The notes under the pieces: generated by a model
The model's database searches: none
What the model was told of the DNA's origin: nothing
Seen by the model: the letters and a program-made list of their open reading frames with translations, nothing else
Origin: an uncultured Bacteroidota bacterium
Lineage (GTDB): Bacteria; Bacteroidota; Bacteroidia; Bacteroidales; UBA12481
DNA: 64,000 bases
NCBI GenBank assembly: GCA_903851365.1
Contig: CAINOB010000103.1
Location: 1 to 64,000 of the forward strand
Direction: 5' to 3'
Program-made: the position numbers and the translations under genes
In this document: in pieces, positions 38,219 through 47,270 of the stretch
How positions within the stretch are numbered: position 1 is the stretch's first letter
Layout: each line of letters begins with the position of its first letter

Positions 38219-38250
38219 CGAGGTCCCCGCCTTCGCCGGGATGACAACTC
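38219..38250 (+). repeat. Possible dispersed intergenic repeat (GTCCCCGCC...GGGATGACA type)
   Basis: The spacer between trmN6 and the saccharopine reductase gene contains GGTCCCCGCCTTCGCCGGGATGACAA-like sequence (stated here as its landmarks: CCCCGCC, CGCCGGGATGACA). The word resembles a short dispersed element seen between genes in many bacteria. Only one copy occurs in this window, so its status as a repeat cannot be shown here. Confidence 0.35.
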
Positions 38251-38270
38251 TGCGAAGTAAATCTTATCAT

Positions 38271-38302
38271 TAGCAAATTAGCACACTAGCAAATTAGCAA
38301 AT
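38271..38302 (+). repeat. Minisatellite, four 8-bp units (TAGCAAAT type)
   Basis: Four consecutive octamers TAGCAAAT, TAGCACAC, TAGCAAAT and TAGCAAAT end three bases before the stop codon of the convergent saccharopine reductase gene. The array is intergenic and non-coding. Confidence 0.88.
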
Positions 38303-38305
38303 TGT

Positions 38306-39640
38306 CTAATTCTCCACTTCTTCTTCGATAAATTTTATGCCATATTGTTCGAGCTCAGTAAGAATCGGCATATAAAACTCTGGTGAGGTAGGCACTTGCA
38401 CCCCGACAGCGCGGATGGCGCCTGTGAGAACCAGGCGCGTGGCAATTGCCAGTGGTGTGCCAACGGTAATAGCCATGGCTGTCTGATGCTGGTCCTTGCC
38501 GATTACAACCAGTGATGATTTATGCTGGTATTTTTTCCCGTTCAGCTGGTAGTCGAACAAATGCTGCATTACGAGCATGTCTTTATCGTTTGGCCCGAGC
38601 CCCCATTTTTGCTCAAGCTTGTGCTGAAGTATTTGTGCCGGGGTAGCGTCATGCAGGCCAACGGCCTTAGTATCAAACATCCCCAGCCAGGCAAGTTTGT
38701 CCATGATAACACCATCCGCAGGAATATTCAGATAAGCTCCGAGCCTCTCTTTAACCGATCCGGTGGTTCCGGCAGGCAGGAACGATTCGGTAAATTCTAG
38801 CCAGCTTTGGTTGCCGGCATAGTCCATGGTGTAACTATCATCCGTCATGCCGAGTTGAACGAATGCATTCCAGGCTTCGCAATAACCCGGACGCCTCATG
38901 GTTCCACGTATCATGGTTTTAATATCCGGCAGGTTATACACCTCCCTGTATTTCAATGAATCGCGGTTGGGATACACTTCAAATTCACCCAGATCGAGGA
39001 CCGTGGTCTTCTCGGCCGACCGGTAAAGCTGGTGATAAGGAATGTATTTATATTTTCCGTCGCGGATGTACATCGATGTCCCTTGTCCGGCGAGGACCAC
39101 ATTCCTCGGGTTCCAGGTAAACTTGTAATTCCAGGGATTATTGTCAGATTCCGGGGCGATCAACCCACCTGTATAAGAGCGAAATCCGGTGAGCTTGCCG
39201 CCTTTTGCCCTGATCGAATCAATAACGCGCATAGCCGACATATGATCGATGCCCGGATCGACTCCCAGTTCATTGAAAAACAGGAGGCCTTTTTGACGGG
39301 TCAGATAATCGAGGCGGCGGATTTCAGGTGAAACATAAGATGCTGTGAGCATATTCCGGCCATTTTCAAGGCAGGCATCAGCTACCATCGGATGAAACCT
39401 TGCTGGCAACATAGATATCACAATATCAGCATCTTTGATATATCTGTTTTTATCTGTCTCATTGAAAATATCGAAAGAAATTGCATTTCCCCTGGGATGT
39501 CCGTCGATTTTTTGTTTGGCTGTGGCAATGTCAATGTCACCTACCATTACAGTCCAATCCTCTTTTTCAGCATGAGAAAGCAGATAATCTATCAGGCTCG
39601 ACGTGCTTAAACCGGAGCCCAGTACCAGAATGCGTTTCAT
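38306..39640 (-). CDS. Saccharopine reductase/dehydrogenase family protein
   Basis: This 444-residue NAD(P)-dependent enzyme has an N-terminal Rossmann fold ([15 protein letters not shown], about 5-19). Its C-terminal half matches Lys9-type saccharopine reductase: [12 protein letters not shown] (about 138-149), [23 protein letters not shown] (described by its landmarks), [15 protein letters not shown] and the ending [17 protein letters not shown] plus LEQYGI. In fungi this enzyme makes saccharopine from aminoadipate semialdehyde; in bacteria it usually serves lysine breakdown or another imine reduction. No other lysine-pathway gene is nearby. It starts at ATG 39640 and is divergent from mutS. 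Confidence 0.87.
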   Translation of the reverse strand: MKRILVLGSGLSTSSLIDYLLSHAEKEDWTVMVGDIDIATAKQKIDGHPRGNAISFDIFNETDKNRYIKDADIVISMLPARFHPMVADACLENGRNMLTASYVSPEIRRLDYLTRQKGLLFFNELGVDPGIDHMSAMRVIDSIRAKGGKLTGFRSYTGGLIAPESDNNPWNYKFTWNPRNVVLAGQGTSMYIRDGKYKYIPYHQLYRSAEKTTVLDLGEFEVYPNRDSLKYREVYNLPDIKTMIRGTMRRPGYCEAWNAFVQLGMTDDSYTMDYAGNQSWLEFTESFLPAGTTGSVKERLGAYLNIPADGVIMDKLAWLGMFDTKAVGLHDATPAQILQHKLEQKWGLGPNDKDMLVMQHLFDYQLNGKKYQHKSSLVVIGKDQHQTAMAITVGTPLAIATRLVLTGAIRAVGVQVPTSPEFYMPILTELEQYGIKFIEEEVEN

Positions 39641-39728
39641 TGTGTTTCAGATATTCGGTTGTTCCGCTAAAGTACACAATTGGGTCGGTTCAGAAGCGTT
39701 TTGATCAAGGCAACTACAGGATAAATTT

Positions 39729-39736
39729 TATCTTTG
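39729..39736 (+). promoter_or_regulatory. -7 promoter box (TATCTTTG) for mutS
   Basis: TATCTTTG matches TAnnTTTG, 20 bases upstream of the mutS ATG at 39757. A TTTTG at 39701-39705 is a weak candidate -33 element with a long 23-base spacing. Confidence 0.5.
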
Positions 39737-39756
39737 TTCAAATCGAAATCATAAGG

Positions 39757-42375
39757 ATGGCATTAAACGAACCATTGGTCGATACCCCGCTGATGAAGCA
39801 ATACATGGCGGTTAAGCATAAATATCCCGATGCGGTGTTACTGTTCAGGGTAGGGGATTTTTATGAAACTTTCTCGGAAGATGCGATCAAGGCATCGAAA
39901 ATTCTGGGAATTACCCTCACGCGGCGTGCAAATGGCGCGGCCACCTTTGTCGAGCTTGCCGGATTTCCATTTCATGCGCTCGATACTTATTTGCCAAAAC
40001 TGGTACGTGCGGGAGAAAGGGTGGCGATATGCGAACAGCTTGAAGATCCTAAACTCACAAAGAAGATTGTAAAAAGGGGGGTCACGGAACTCATCACTCC
40101 GGGGGTTTCCATTAATGACCAGATTCTCGAACACAAGGAAAATAATTTTCTGGCCGCGGTGCATATCGATCGTCAGATGGCTGGCCTTTCTTTTATGGAT
40201 ATATCAACAGGTGAGTTTGTTACTGCTGAAGGTTCTTTTGAATATATCGATAAGCTCCTGAACAATTTTGCCCCGAAAGAGGTGCTTTTTGAGCGGGGGA
40301 AAGAAAAACTTTTTGAGAGTTATTTCGGATATAAATTCTATACCTATAAGCTGGATGACTGGATTTTTACTGCTGATGCCGCCCAGGAGAGATTGTTGCA
40401 GCAATTTGAGACGACTACCTTAAAGGGTTTTGGAATTGCCAACATGGAGTTTGCAACCATTTCTGCCGGTGCCATCTTACATTATCTTGATCTTACTCAG
40501 CATGAACGCACCAAACATATCCAATCCATCTCAAGGATTGAAGAGGATAATTATGTTTGGCTCGATAAATTCACGATCAGAAATCTTGAGCTTTTTCAAT
40601 CGATTAATGAAGGCGGCATAACGCTGATCGATGTGATCGATCAGACCATTTCTCCAATCGGGGCCAGAATGTTAAAAAGATGGATGGCCTTGCCATTAAA
40701 GGAGATACAATTGCTGAACGAACGGTTTAATGTGGTGGAGTATTTTTTAAAGCACCCCGATTTTCGTGAGCATATTGAGGACCAGATCAGGCATATCGGA
40801 GACCTGGAAAGACTGATTTCCAAAGCCGCAGTAGGCAGGATCAGTCCCAGGGAAGTGGTGCAGCTGAGGTTTGCCCTATCGGCTATTGAACCGGTTAAGC
40901 TTGCCTGTGAGGCATCCGACGATTCCACGCTTCGCCGGATCGGTGAACAGTTGAACGTTTGTCGCACCATCCGCGATAGGATAGAAAAGGAGATTGTTGT
41001 GGATGCTCCGAATCAGGTTGGCAAAGGTCGCGTGATCGCTGCAGGTGTAGTTCCTGACCTCGATGAACTCAGGGATCTGGCCTATTCGGGGAAAGATTAC
41101 CTGGCTAATCTGCAGGAACGTGAAAGCCAGCGAACCGGCATCACTTCCTTAAAAGTGGGGTTCAATAATATCTTCGGATATTATTTTGAGGTCCGAAACC
41201 TGCATAAAGAAAAGGTGCCGCCTGAATGGACCCGTAAACAGACTTTGGTTGGGGCGGAACGGTATATCAATGAGGAGCTTAAGGAATATGAGACAAAAAT
41301 TCTCGGTGCCGAAGAAAAAATTCTGGAGATAGAAACGCGACTTTTTAATGAACTCGTGATTGCCCTGTCGGATTATATCACCCCGGTTCAACTGGATTCA
41401 CGGCTCATTGCCACCCTTGATGTACTGCGTTCATTTACTTCTATAGCTCTTTCCAATCGATTTATCCGACCTGTCCTGACGGATGAAAATGTACTGGAAA
41501 TCCATCAGGGCCGTCACCCCGTTATCGAAAAGCAGTTGCCTTCAGGGGAGGAATATATTGCCAATGACCTTTATCTGGATACAGAATCACAGCAGATCAT
41601 TATCATAACCGGACCGAATATGGCCGGGAAATCTGCCTTGCTGCGGCAAACGGCATTGATTGTTCTTTTGGCTCAGATAGGTTGTTTTGTACCCGCCGAA
41701 TCGGCGACAGTAGGTATTGTGGATAAGATATTTACCCGTGTGGGGGCATCAGACAACCTTTCGCTGGGGGAATCAACTTTTATGGTGGAGATGACCGAAG
41801 CAGCCAGCATCATCAATAATTTATCGCCGAAATCCCTGGTGCTGTTTGATGAGCTTGGCCGCGGGACCAGCACTTACGATGGGATATCAATCGCCTGGTC
41901 GATCGTTGAGTACATACATGAACATCCTACGGCAAGGGCTAAAACCTTGTTTGCAACTCATTACCATGAACTAAATGAGATGGAAGCTTCCTTTGGCAGG
42001 GTAAAGAACTATAACGTTTCGGTGAGGGAGCTCAATAATAAGGTGATCTTTCTCCGTAAACTTGTTCGTGGAGGCAGTGAGCATAGTTTTGGAATTCATG
42101 TGGCCAGAATGGCTGGGATGCCAAAATCAATTGTTGCCAGGGCTAATGAAATTCTCAGGGAGCTGGAATCGTCGCATCGTACCGAACTGACGAGGGAACC
42201 GGTAAAGGATCTGGCCAATCACCGCGAAGGTCTGCAATTGTCGTTTTTTCAGCTGGATGATCCGGTTTTAAAACAGATTCGCGATGAGATAGCCAAACTT
42301 GATATCAATAATCTTACGCCAATGGAGGCGCTTAATAAGCTGAATGACATCAAGCGAATCACGGGATTGAAGTAA
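39757..42375 (+). CDS. mutS: DNA mismatch repair protein MutS
   Basis: This 872-residue protein has the MutS domain order. The mismatch-binding N-terminus carries GDFYETF (Phe35 and Glu37 of the F-x-E motif). Connector, lever and clamp domains follow, then the ATPase core with Walker [14 protein letters not shown] (about 620-632) and Walker [15 protein letters not shown], and a short C-terminal helical tail. It recognises base mismatches and recruits MutL. ATG 39757 gives the family's usual N-terminus; the frame is open further upstream but overlaps the divergent gene. Its 3' end overlaps the convergent STAS gene by 17 bases. Confidence 0.97.
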   Translation: MALNEPLVDTPLMKQYMAVKHKYPDAVLLFRVGDFYETFSEDAIKASKILGITLTRRANGAATFVELAGFPFHALDTYLPKLVRAGERVAICEQLEDPKLTKKIVKRGVTELITPGVSINDQILEHKENNFLAAVHIDRQMAGLSFMDISTGEFVTAEGSFEYIDKLLNNFAPKEVLFERGKEKLFESYFGYKFYTYKLDDWIFTADAAQERLLQQFETTTLKGFGIANMEFATISAGAILHYLDLTQHERTKHIQSISRIEEDNYVWLDKFTIRNLELFQSINEGGITLIDVIDQTISPIGARMLKRWMALPLKEIQLLNERFNVVEYFLKHPDFREHIEDQIRHIGDLERLISKAAVGRISPREVVQLRFALSAIEPVKLACEASDDSTLRRIGEQLNVCRTIRDRIEKEIVVDAPNQVGKGRVIAAGVVPDLDELRDLAYSGKDYLANLQERESQRTGITSLKVGFNNIFGYYFEVRNLHKEKVPPEWTRKQTLVGAERYINEELKEYETKILGAEEKILEIETRLFNELVIALSDYITPVQLDSRLIATLDVLRSFTSIALSNRFIRPVLTDENVLEIHQGRHPVIEKQLPSGEEYIANDLYLDTESQQIIIITGPNMAGKSALLRQTALIVLLAQIGCFVPAESATVGIVDKIFTRVGASDNLSLGESTFMVEMTEAASIINNLSPKSLVLFDELGRGTSTYDGISIAWSIVEYIHEHPTARAKTLFATHYHELNEMEASFGRVKNYNVSVRELNNKVIFLRKLVRGGSEHSFGIHVARMAGMPKSIVARANEILRELESSHRTELTREPVKDLANHREGLQLSFFQLDDPVLKQIRDEIAKLDINNLTPMEALNKLNDIKRITGLK

Positions 42376-42673
42376 ATAGCAATAATTGCTCGAGGCCGGC
42401 CATTCTGATGATTTTCAGCACATCTGGTATGGGTTCCGATATATATAGTTTGAAATCATTCTTCAAGGTAAGTTTTGTGCCCGAAAGTAAGAGACGAATC
42501 CCGGCAGAGGAAAGGTAAGTTACTCCGGAGAAATCGATGACTACATTTTTTTTAATATCGTTGAGTAACCCGTAAAACCAATGCGCAATAGAATCGGACC
42601 CGTTGGTGTCGAGAGTTCCTTTAAAAGCCAGCACCAGGTTGACTTCATTTTCACTGACAATCTTCATTTCCAT
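42359..42673 (-). CDS. STAS-domain protein (anti-sigma factor antagonist-like)
   Basis: This protein of about 104 residues is a single STAS domain, with the key [20 protein letters not shown] segment that contains the conserved phosphorylatable serine (in YLSSAG). SpoIIAA-type STAS proteins bind anti-sigma kinases and release sigma factors. No anti-sigma kinase, phosphatase or sigma factor gene is adjacent, so the partner is unknown. ATG at 42673 is chosen (another ATG at 42667); an upstream extension to 42724 would start at a non-ATG codon. It overlaps the mutS end by 17 bases. Confidence 0.85.
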   Translation of the reverse strand: MEMKIVSENEVNLVLAFKGTLDTNGSDSIAHWFYGLLNDIKKNVVIDFSGVTYLSSAGIRLLLSGTKLTLKNDFKLYISEPIPDVLKIIRMAGLEQLLLFTSIP

Positions 42674-42728
42674 GATTCCGATTTTGATGTAAAGTTTATA
42701 ATTTTTTCCCCAATTTCGTCTCAACCCT

Positions 42729-42760
42729 TGAAACTCTGAAACCCTGAAACTCTGAAACTT
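42729..42760 (+). repeat. Minisatellite, four 8-bp units (TGAAACTC type)
   Basis: Four exact-length octamers TGAAACTC, TGAAACCC, TGAAACTC and TGAAACTT fill the spacer directly before the tag ATG (42762). Translation initiation of tag must therefore occur right at the repeat edge. Confidence 0.9.
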
Positions 42761-42761
42761 T

Positions 42762-43325
42762 ATGTCAACATGCGAATGGCCTTCGAATGATCCCCTGATG
42801 CTCGAGTATCATGACACTGAGTGGGGCACACCTGTTCATGATGATCTTAAGTGGTTCGAGTTTATTGTGCTGGATGCTTTTCAGGCTGGTTTGAGCTGGC
42901 GCACTGTCCTTCATAAGCGCGAGAATTTCCGGAGTGCATTTGACCATTTTGATCCGGTTATTGTAGCCGGTTATGATGAAAATAAGATTCAGGAACTGAT
43001 GAATAACGCCGGAATTATCAGGAATCAAGTTAAAATCCGATCAGCCGTGATCAATGCAGCGGCTTTTCTGGAGATACAAAGAGAATTTGGCAGCTTCGAT
43101 GCTTATATCTGGGGATTTACCGACGGCAAAGTAGAGCAGCATCAACTTACCTCCCTGAAGGGGATGCCGGCTAAAACTGAATTGTCCGACAGGATCAGTA
43201 AAGACTTGATCAAGAGGGGATTTAAATTTGTTGGATCCACTATTGTTTACGCATTTTTGCAGGCAGCAGGCATGGTTAATGACCATCTAACCCAATGTTT
43301 TCGATACGCAGAGCTTGGCGGATAA
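42762..43325 (+). CDS. tag: DNA-3-methyladenine glycosylase I
   Basis: This 187-residue base-excision repair enzyme removes 3-methyladenine from alkylated DNA. The zinc ligands of the Tag family are in their usual places: Cys4, His17, His175 and Cys179. The motifs CEWPSNDPLMLEYHDTEWG (landmarks CxW and YHDTEWG) and DAFQAGLSW are conserved. Length is normal. It begins immediately after the octamer minisatellite and is followed by two tRNA genes. Confidence 0.97.
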   Translation: MSTCEWPSNDPLMLEYHDTEWGTPVHDDLKWFEFIVLDAFQAGLSWRTVLHKRENFRSAFDHFDPVIVAGYDENKIQELMNNAGIIRNQVKIRSAVINAAAFLEIQREFGSFDAYIWGFTDGKVEQHQLTSLKGMPAKTELSDRISKDLIKRGFKFVGSTIVYAFLQAAGMVNDHLTQCFRYAELGG

Positions 43326-43377
43326 GTTTGTTTCAAAAAAAAGTGGCCGAATTTTTTCGATAAAAGCAAAGTTCCTT

Positions 43378-43385
43378 TATATTTG
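43378..43385 (+). promoter_or_regulatory. -7 promoter box (TATATTTG) for tRNA-Gly/tRNA-Leu
   Basis: TATATTTG lies 11 bases upstream of the first base of tRNA-Gly, as expected for transcription starting just before the tRNA. The pair of tRNA genes probably forms one transcript. Confidence 0.65.
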
Positions 43386-43396
43386 CAATCCCAAAT

Positions 43397-43469
<73 letters not shown>

Positions 43470-43519
43470 CAGAAATTAGCCTGGATGTTTCTACCGCATT
43501 CAGGTTTTTATTTGTTGAG

Positions 43520-43604
43520 GCCCGGGTGGCGGAACTGGTAGACGCGCTGGACTTAAAATCCAGTGGCCATTACGGTCGTACCGGTTCGATTCCGGTCCCG
43601 GGTA
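43520..43604 (+). tRNA. tRNA-Leu (anticodon TAA)
   Basis: An 85-base class II tRNA with a long variable arm is present: acceptor GCCCGGG/CCCGGGT, anticodon stem CTGGA/TCCAG with loop CTTAAAA (anticodon TAA), variable arm TGGCCATTACGGTCG region, and T-arm CCGGTTCGATTCCGG. CCA is not encoded. It lies 50 bases after tRNA-Gly. Confidence 0.96.
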
Positions 43605-43607
43605 CAA

Positions 43608-43640
43608 AAAATAGCTGGCTTACTGCCGGCTATTTTTTTT
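43608..43640 (+). terminator. Bidirectional terminator between tRNA-Leu and the M28 peptidase gene
   Basis: AATAGCTGGC, a 5-base loop and GCCGGCTATT, flanked by A run and T run, form a symmetric terminator stem. It can end both the tRNA transcript and the convergent peptidase gene, whose stop codon lies inside it (43630). Confidence 0.85.
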
Positions 43641-44637
43641 GATAAAACTGGTCGAACGCCTCCTGATCCCAGTGAATATTCAACGGATCAGCCGCGAGAA
43701 AGATAACCAGTCCCCTGAGATACCCGACCAACGAGGCCATATTATCATAATCCAGTCGCTGCGGCTCATCGGTAACTTTATGGATAACACTCATATCGTC
43801 AGTCGTGACCAACGTAAAGGCAGGGATGTTTAATATCAATTTGTCACCTTCTCGTTTTACGGCAAATGCAGCATTGTCTGATGCCTGAAATACTCCGGGC
43901 GGTGTTTTGTATACGTTGGCACACTCCCATGAGGTGTTTTTATTGTAGCTGTCGAGCAGGTCGTCAAAATCCGTAAACAGGTCGCCTGTAAGAATGTATT
44001 TGTTCTTGCCCAGGGTGGCACACTCTCCTTCCATCTCGAAATTGATATCAAGCTTGATCTGATCCAGCGCAATCGGAGAATGCGCTACGAACCAGCGAGA
44101 GCCACGCATCCCCATTTCCTCACCGCTGAATGCGGCAAAAATAATGGAGCGCTTGGGTTTTACTTCCATGCCTCCAAATACTTTTGCCAATGCCATCAGA
44201 GTAACTGTACCTGAAGCATTATCATCGGCTCCGTTATAAATGGAATCGCCATTAACCGGCTGTCTTATTCCGATATGGTCAAAATGCGCCGATAGGACGA
44301 TCCATTCATTTTTTAAAACAGGATCCGACCCTTCGATCATGCCGATAACATTACGCTCAGCCAGCGTATCCAGATTCCTCCCGGGGGTAGTATATTCCTG
44401 AAAATATCCCGTGGCAGCGGAGAATGGTTTTAGTCCTGCATCCTTAAAAACTGATGCAATATAGTTTGCAGCAATTTTCATCTCAGGCGAACCATTTTTC
44501 CTGCCTTTCATCTCATCACTTGCCAAAAAGTAACACCAGGTTTTAAGTTTTTCGGCGGGTACAGGCAGAGAGTCCTGGGCATACAATCCTGTCATGCCGG
44601 AAATGAGCAGGATCAGGGTGAGAAATAAGTCTTTCAT
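43630..44637 (-). CDS. M28 family zinc aminopeptidase
   Basis: This 335-residue exported enzyme has a signal peptide (1-20, ending LYA-QD). The M28 di-zinc site is visible: HFDH (His118, Asp120), NGADDNASG (Asp138), SGEEMG (catalytic Glu173, ligand Glu174), a later Asp/Glu in the LDINFEMEGE region and His in SVIHKVTD. It should cleave N-terminal residues from peptides in the periplasm or outside. ATG 44637 gives a clean signal peptide; longer starts would put extra charged sequence before it. Divergent from the cyclophilin gene. Confidence 0.9.
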   Translation of the reverse strand: MKDLFLTLILLISGMTGLYAQDSLPVPAEKLKTWCYFLASDEMKGRKNGSPEMKIAANYIASVFKDAGLKPFSAATGYFQEYTTPGRNLDTLAERNVIGMIEGSDPVLKNEWIVLSAHFDHIGIRQPVNGDSIYNGADDNASGTVTLMALAKVFGGMEVKPKRSIIFAAFSGEEMGMRGSRWFVAHSPIALDQIKLDINFEMEGECATLGKNKYILTGDLFTDFDDLLDSYNKNTSWECANVYKTPPGVFQASDNAAFAVKREGDKLILNIPAFTLVTTDDMSVIHKVTDEPQRLDYDNMASLVGYLRGLVIFLAADPLNIHWDQEAFDQFYQKK

Positions 44638-44651
44638 CCCGTAAAGATTTA

Positions 44652-44659
44652 TATTTTTG
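44652..44659 (+). promoter_or_regulatory. -7 promoter box (TATTTTTG) for the cyclophilin-CPBP-GNAT operon
   Basis: TATTTTTG matches TAnnTTTG, 24 bases upstream of the ATG at 44684. The box covers the in-frame TTG at 44657, favouring the downstream ATG. Confidence 0.45.
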
Positions 44660-44683
44660 ATCAATCTGTTAAATAAATCTGTA

Positions 44684-45268
44684 ATGAAAAGCATTTTGAA
44701 AAATATTAGCGGGGTCCTGGCTTTTATTTTAGTGATTGGCACTTCCTGTCAGAAAAAAAATCCCGTGATCGAAATTCAAACCCCGAAAGGGAATATTCAG
44801 GTGGAACTTTATATTGATAAGGCACCTATAACCGCTGGGAATTTTTTGAATCTTGTTAAGAATCACGTGCTTGATGGCGGAAGTTTTTATCGCACTGTAA
44901 GGAGTACTGCCGATGCAAACCCAATTAAAATTGAAGTTCTTCAGGGTGGTACGCAAGGTAAAGAAGGGGTAGCCGATGTTAAGCCAATAAGCCACGAAAC
45001 CACCAAGATGACCGGTATCAAGCATCTCGACGGTGTGATATCCATGGCCCGGTCAACCCCGGGTTCAGCCAGATCAGAGTTTTTCATCTGCATGGGCAAT
45101 CAGCCTGAGCTTGATTTTGGCGGGAGGAGAAACCCGGATGGACAGGGGTTTGCAGCATTCGGAAAAGTGATCAGTGGTATGGACCTGGTTAACGTTATTT
45201 TCAGCGGTCCTGCAGTTGGGCAAAAACTCGACCCGCCAGTGCGAATCTATAAGGTAATTGTTCTGTAA
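44684..45268 (+). CDS. Cyclophilin-type peptidyl-prolyl isomerase lipoprotein
   Basis: This 194-residue protein has a lipoprotein signal peptide with lipobox IGTSC (Cys22) and then a cyclophilin domain starting IEIQTPKGNIQVELYIDKAPITAGNF (landmarks GNI, APITAGNF). Conserved active-site-like segments FYRTV and EFFICMG are present. It catalyses proline cis-trans isomerisation, probably helping folding of exported proteins at the envelope. The segment between LQGG and HLDGVISMAR is the usual loop. The stop codon overlaps the next start (TAATG), so it is coupled with the CPBP gene. Confidence 0.93.
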   Translation: MKSILKNISGVLAFILVIGTSCQKKNPVIEIQTPKGNIQVELYIDKAPITAGNFLNLVKNHVLDGGSFYRTVRSTADANPIKIEVLQGGTQGKEGVADVKPISHETTKMTGIKHLDGVISMARSTPGSARSEFFICMGNQPELDFGGRRNPDGQGFAAFGKVISGMDLVNVIFSGPAVGQKLDPPVRIYKVIVL

Positions 45269-46161
45269 TGGACAGTCATCCACTGGCCATTCGGTTCTCG
45301 GACCGGGGAATGAAAATTCTTCGGTTTCCCGTGATCCGGCTCGTTATCGCCCTCGTTTTCCTGGTTGTGTTTGTCGGACTGGGACTTGGTATTGGTGCGA
45401 TGATTGGGAAATTATTATTGCCCGCAGAGAGTAAATTGCTGGGTTCAGCTATTAAAATGATCTTTGCGTGCATCTTTTCAATAGCTGGATATGCTTTCTA
45501 TTGCGCAGCGGTGGAGGGACGGAAAATGAAAGAACTTGATCCGCGGAAAGGAGTTCGCCAGATCAGCCTTGGCTTACTCCTAGGATTCGGTTTTATTTCC
45601 CTCATTATGCTTATCATGTTTTTAGCCGGGGGATATCATGTTAGAGGAATCAAATCTGCTGCAGTGCTTTTGCCTGTGCTGATCATGTCGGTTCAAGCCG
45701 GGGTCCTTGAGGAAATTATGAGTCGCGGTATTATATTCCGAATTGCTGAGGAAGGTATCGGAACCTGGTGGTCGATGTCGCTTTCAGCTTTGATCTTCGG
45801 TTTTCTGCACCTATGGAATCCCAATGCCACCTTATTCAGCTCCATCTCAATCGCATTAACTGCCGGCGTGATTCTGGCCATGCTTTATGTGATTACCCGC
45901 CAGCTTTGGGTACCCATTGGCCTTCATATCGGTTGGAATTTTGCGCTTGGTGGAATCTATGGCGCTCCGGTTTCGGGTGGGGAGCCCGATGGTATCCTGG
46001 CGGCCTCGTTTTCGGGACCCGATTGGCTCACCGGTGGTGCCTTCGGACCTGAAGCTTCAGTGATCATGGTGGCGGTATTTGTGGTATTTGGCTTTTTCCT
46101 GATCCGGAAAAGTATTAAAGATAAAAGTTGGGTAAAACCCATGTGGAGGAATGATATATGA
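45268..46161 (+). CDS. CPBP family intramembrane metalloprotease
   Basis: This 297-residue membrane protein has about eight helices and the CPBP (Abi, Rce1-like) motifs: EExxxR as EEIMSR (Glu148, Glu149, Arg153), FxxxH as FGFLH (His181) and HxxxN as HIGWN (His220, Asn224). These residues form the catalytic metal site in the membrane. Substrate unknown. It is translationally coupled to the cyclophilin gene (TAATG) and to the acetyltransferase gene (ATGA). Confidence 0.93.
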   Translation: MDSHPLAIRFSDRGMKILRFPVIRLVIALVFLVVFVGLGLGIGAMIGKLLLPAESKLLGSAIKMIFACIFSIAGYAFYCAAVEGRKMKELDPRKGVRQISLGLLLGFGFISLIMLIMFLAGGYHVRGIKSAAVLLPVLIMSVQAGVLEEIMSRGIIFRIAEEGIGTWWSMSLSALIFGFLHLWNPNATLFSSISIALTAGVILAMLYVITRQLWVPIGLHIGWNFALGGIYGAPVSGGEPDGILAASFSGPDWLTGGAFGPEASVIMVAVFVVFGFFLIRKSIKDKSWVKPMWRNDI

Positions 46162-46607
46162 TCAGTATATCAAAGGCAGTTTCTTCAGATATTGAGGACA
46201 TTGCAGCCTTTCAGATTCTAATGGCAAAGGAAACTGAAGGAATTGGACTGGATCGCGATACGGTGATGCGAGGAGTGAAGGCCGTTTTTGATGATCCGGG
46301 CAAAGGGTTCTACCTGGTGGCATCGGAAGCCGGTTGCACTGTGGGAAGTTTGATGATAACCTTTGAATGGTCCGACTGGCGCGCCAGGCAGGTGTACTGG
46401 ATTCAGTCGCTATACGTGATTCCCGAGCGGCGCAGACAGGGAATTTTCAAGCAGATGTTCGCCTGGCTGCATGAAAGAATTGAGCATGATGATTCGGTGG
46501 GAGGCATCAGGCTATATGTCGATCAAACCAATGTAAATGCGCAAAAAGTGTATGAATCGCTGGGAATGGACGGAAACCACTACCGTTTTTATGAATTAAT
46601 GAAATGA
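46158..46607 (+). CDS. GNAT family N-acetyltransferase
   Basis: This 149-residue enzyme has the GNAT fold with the acetyl-CoA-binding stretch YVIPERRRQGIFKQM (counterpart of the R/QxxGxG/A loop; here RRQGIF) and a C-terminal VDQTNVNAQKVYESLGM, typical of the family. The acceptor is unknown; small-molecule or protein N-termini are both possible. It starts inside the CPBP stop (ATGA) and its end overlaps the convergent O-methyltransferase gene by 12 bases. Confidence 0.9.
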   Translation: MISISKAVSSDIEDIAAFQILMAKETEGIGLDRDTVMRGVKAVFDDPGKGFYLVASEAGCTVGSLMITFEWSDWRARQVYWIQSLYVIPERRRQGIFKQMFAWLHERIEHDDSVGGIRLYVDQTNVNAQKVYESLGMDGNHYRFYELMK

Positions 46608-47270
46608 TTTCACCCAAATGATCATCATCCCATCGAAAACCGGTAAAAGAAGATTTTCAACCCGGTCATCGGCCTGTATATAATCATTGAAACGCCTCAG
46701 CCCACGTGTAAAGTGATCGTTTTCAGGGATATCGTTTTCTAAAACTTTACCGCTCCATAAAGTGTTATCCGCGATAATGAATCCGCCCGGTCGAGTTTTG
46801 GCCAATGCAGCCTCATAGTAATCAATGTATTGATCCTTTTCTCCATCGATAAATACCAGATCGAATAGGATTTCAAAATTGGGAATGATCATCAGTGCAT
46901 CTCCAATATGCAGATGAATCTTATGGCTATCGGCTGATTCCCTGAACCAGCCTTCAATGAATGGCTGCATCTCATCATTTATTTCGACGGTATGCAATTC
47001 AGCTTCTGCAGACAGGCCTGCTGCTATTGCCAGTGCGCCGTAGCCTGTGAAGGTCCCTATTTCAAGCACCTTGGAAGGCTTGATCATTTTACAGATCATT
47101 TCGAGAAACTTACCGGTCAGATGGTCGGAAGTCCGGCGGGGATGATGGACCTTGACATAAGTATCACGGAACAGGCTACTTAAAAGCTGACTTTCGGGAG
47201 TGGTATGCCCGATAATATATTGATCGAGTCGGGGATGGATAATGCCCTTATGCTTGAAAAAGTCGCTCAT
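46596..47270 (-). CDS. Class I SAM-dependent O-methyltransferase
   Basis: This 224-residue protein belongs to the catechol O-methyltransferase-like family (Methyltransf_3). It has the SAM motif VLEIGTFTGYGALAIA (about 72-87), HTVEINDE, a conserved Asp in LVFIDGEKDQYIDYYEAAL and IIADNTLWSGKV, including metal-binding Asp/Asn positions. The substrate is a hydroxylated small molecule not predictable from sequence. The start overlaps the M16 peptidase stop (ATGA), so the two are translationally coupled. Confidence 0.92.
   Translation of the reverse strand: MSDFFKHKGIIHPRLDQYIIGHTTPESQLLSSLFRDTYVKVHHPRRTSDHLTGKFLEMICKMIKPSKVLEIGTFTGYGALAIAAGLSAEAELHTVEINDEMQPFIEGWFRESADSHKIHLHIGDALMIIPNFEILFDLVFIDGEKDQYIDYYEAALAKTRPGGFIIADNTLWSGKVLENDIPENDHFTRGLRRFNDYIQADDRVENLLLPVFDGMMIIWVKSFH

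Noticed and set aside
38169-38305. Small gene between trmN6 and the saccharopine reductase gene
   Set aside because: The spacer consists of a GC-rich repeat-like word and the octamer array; no open frame with a plausible start or signal was found.
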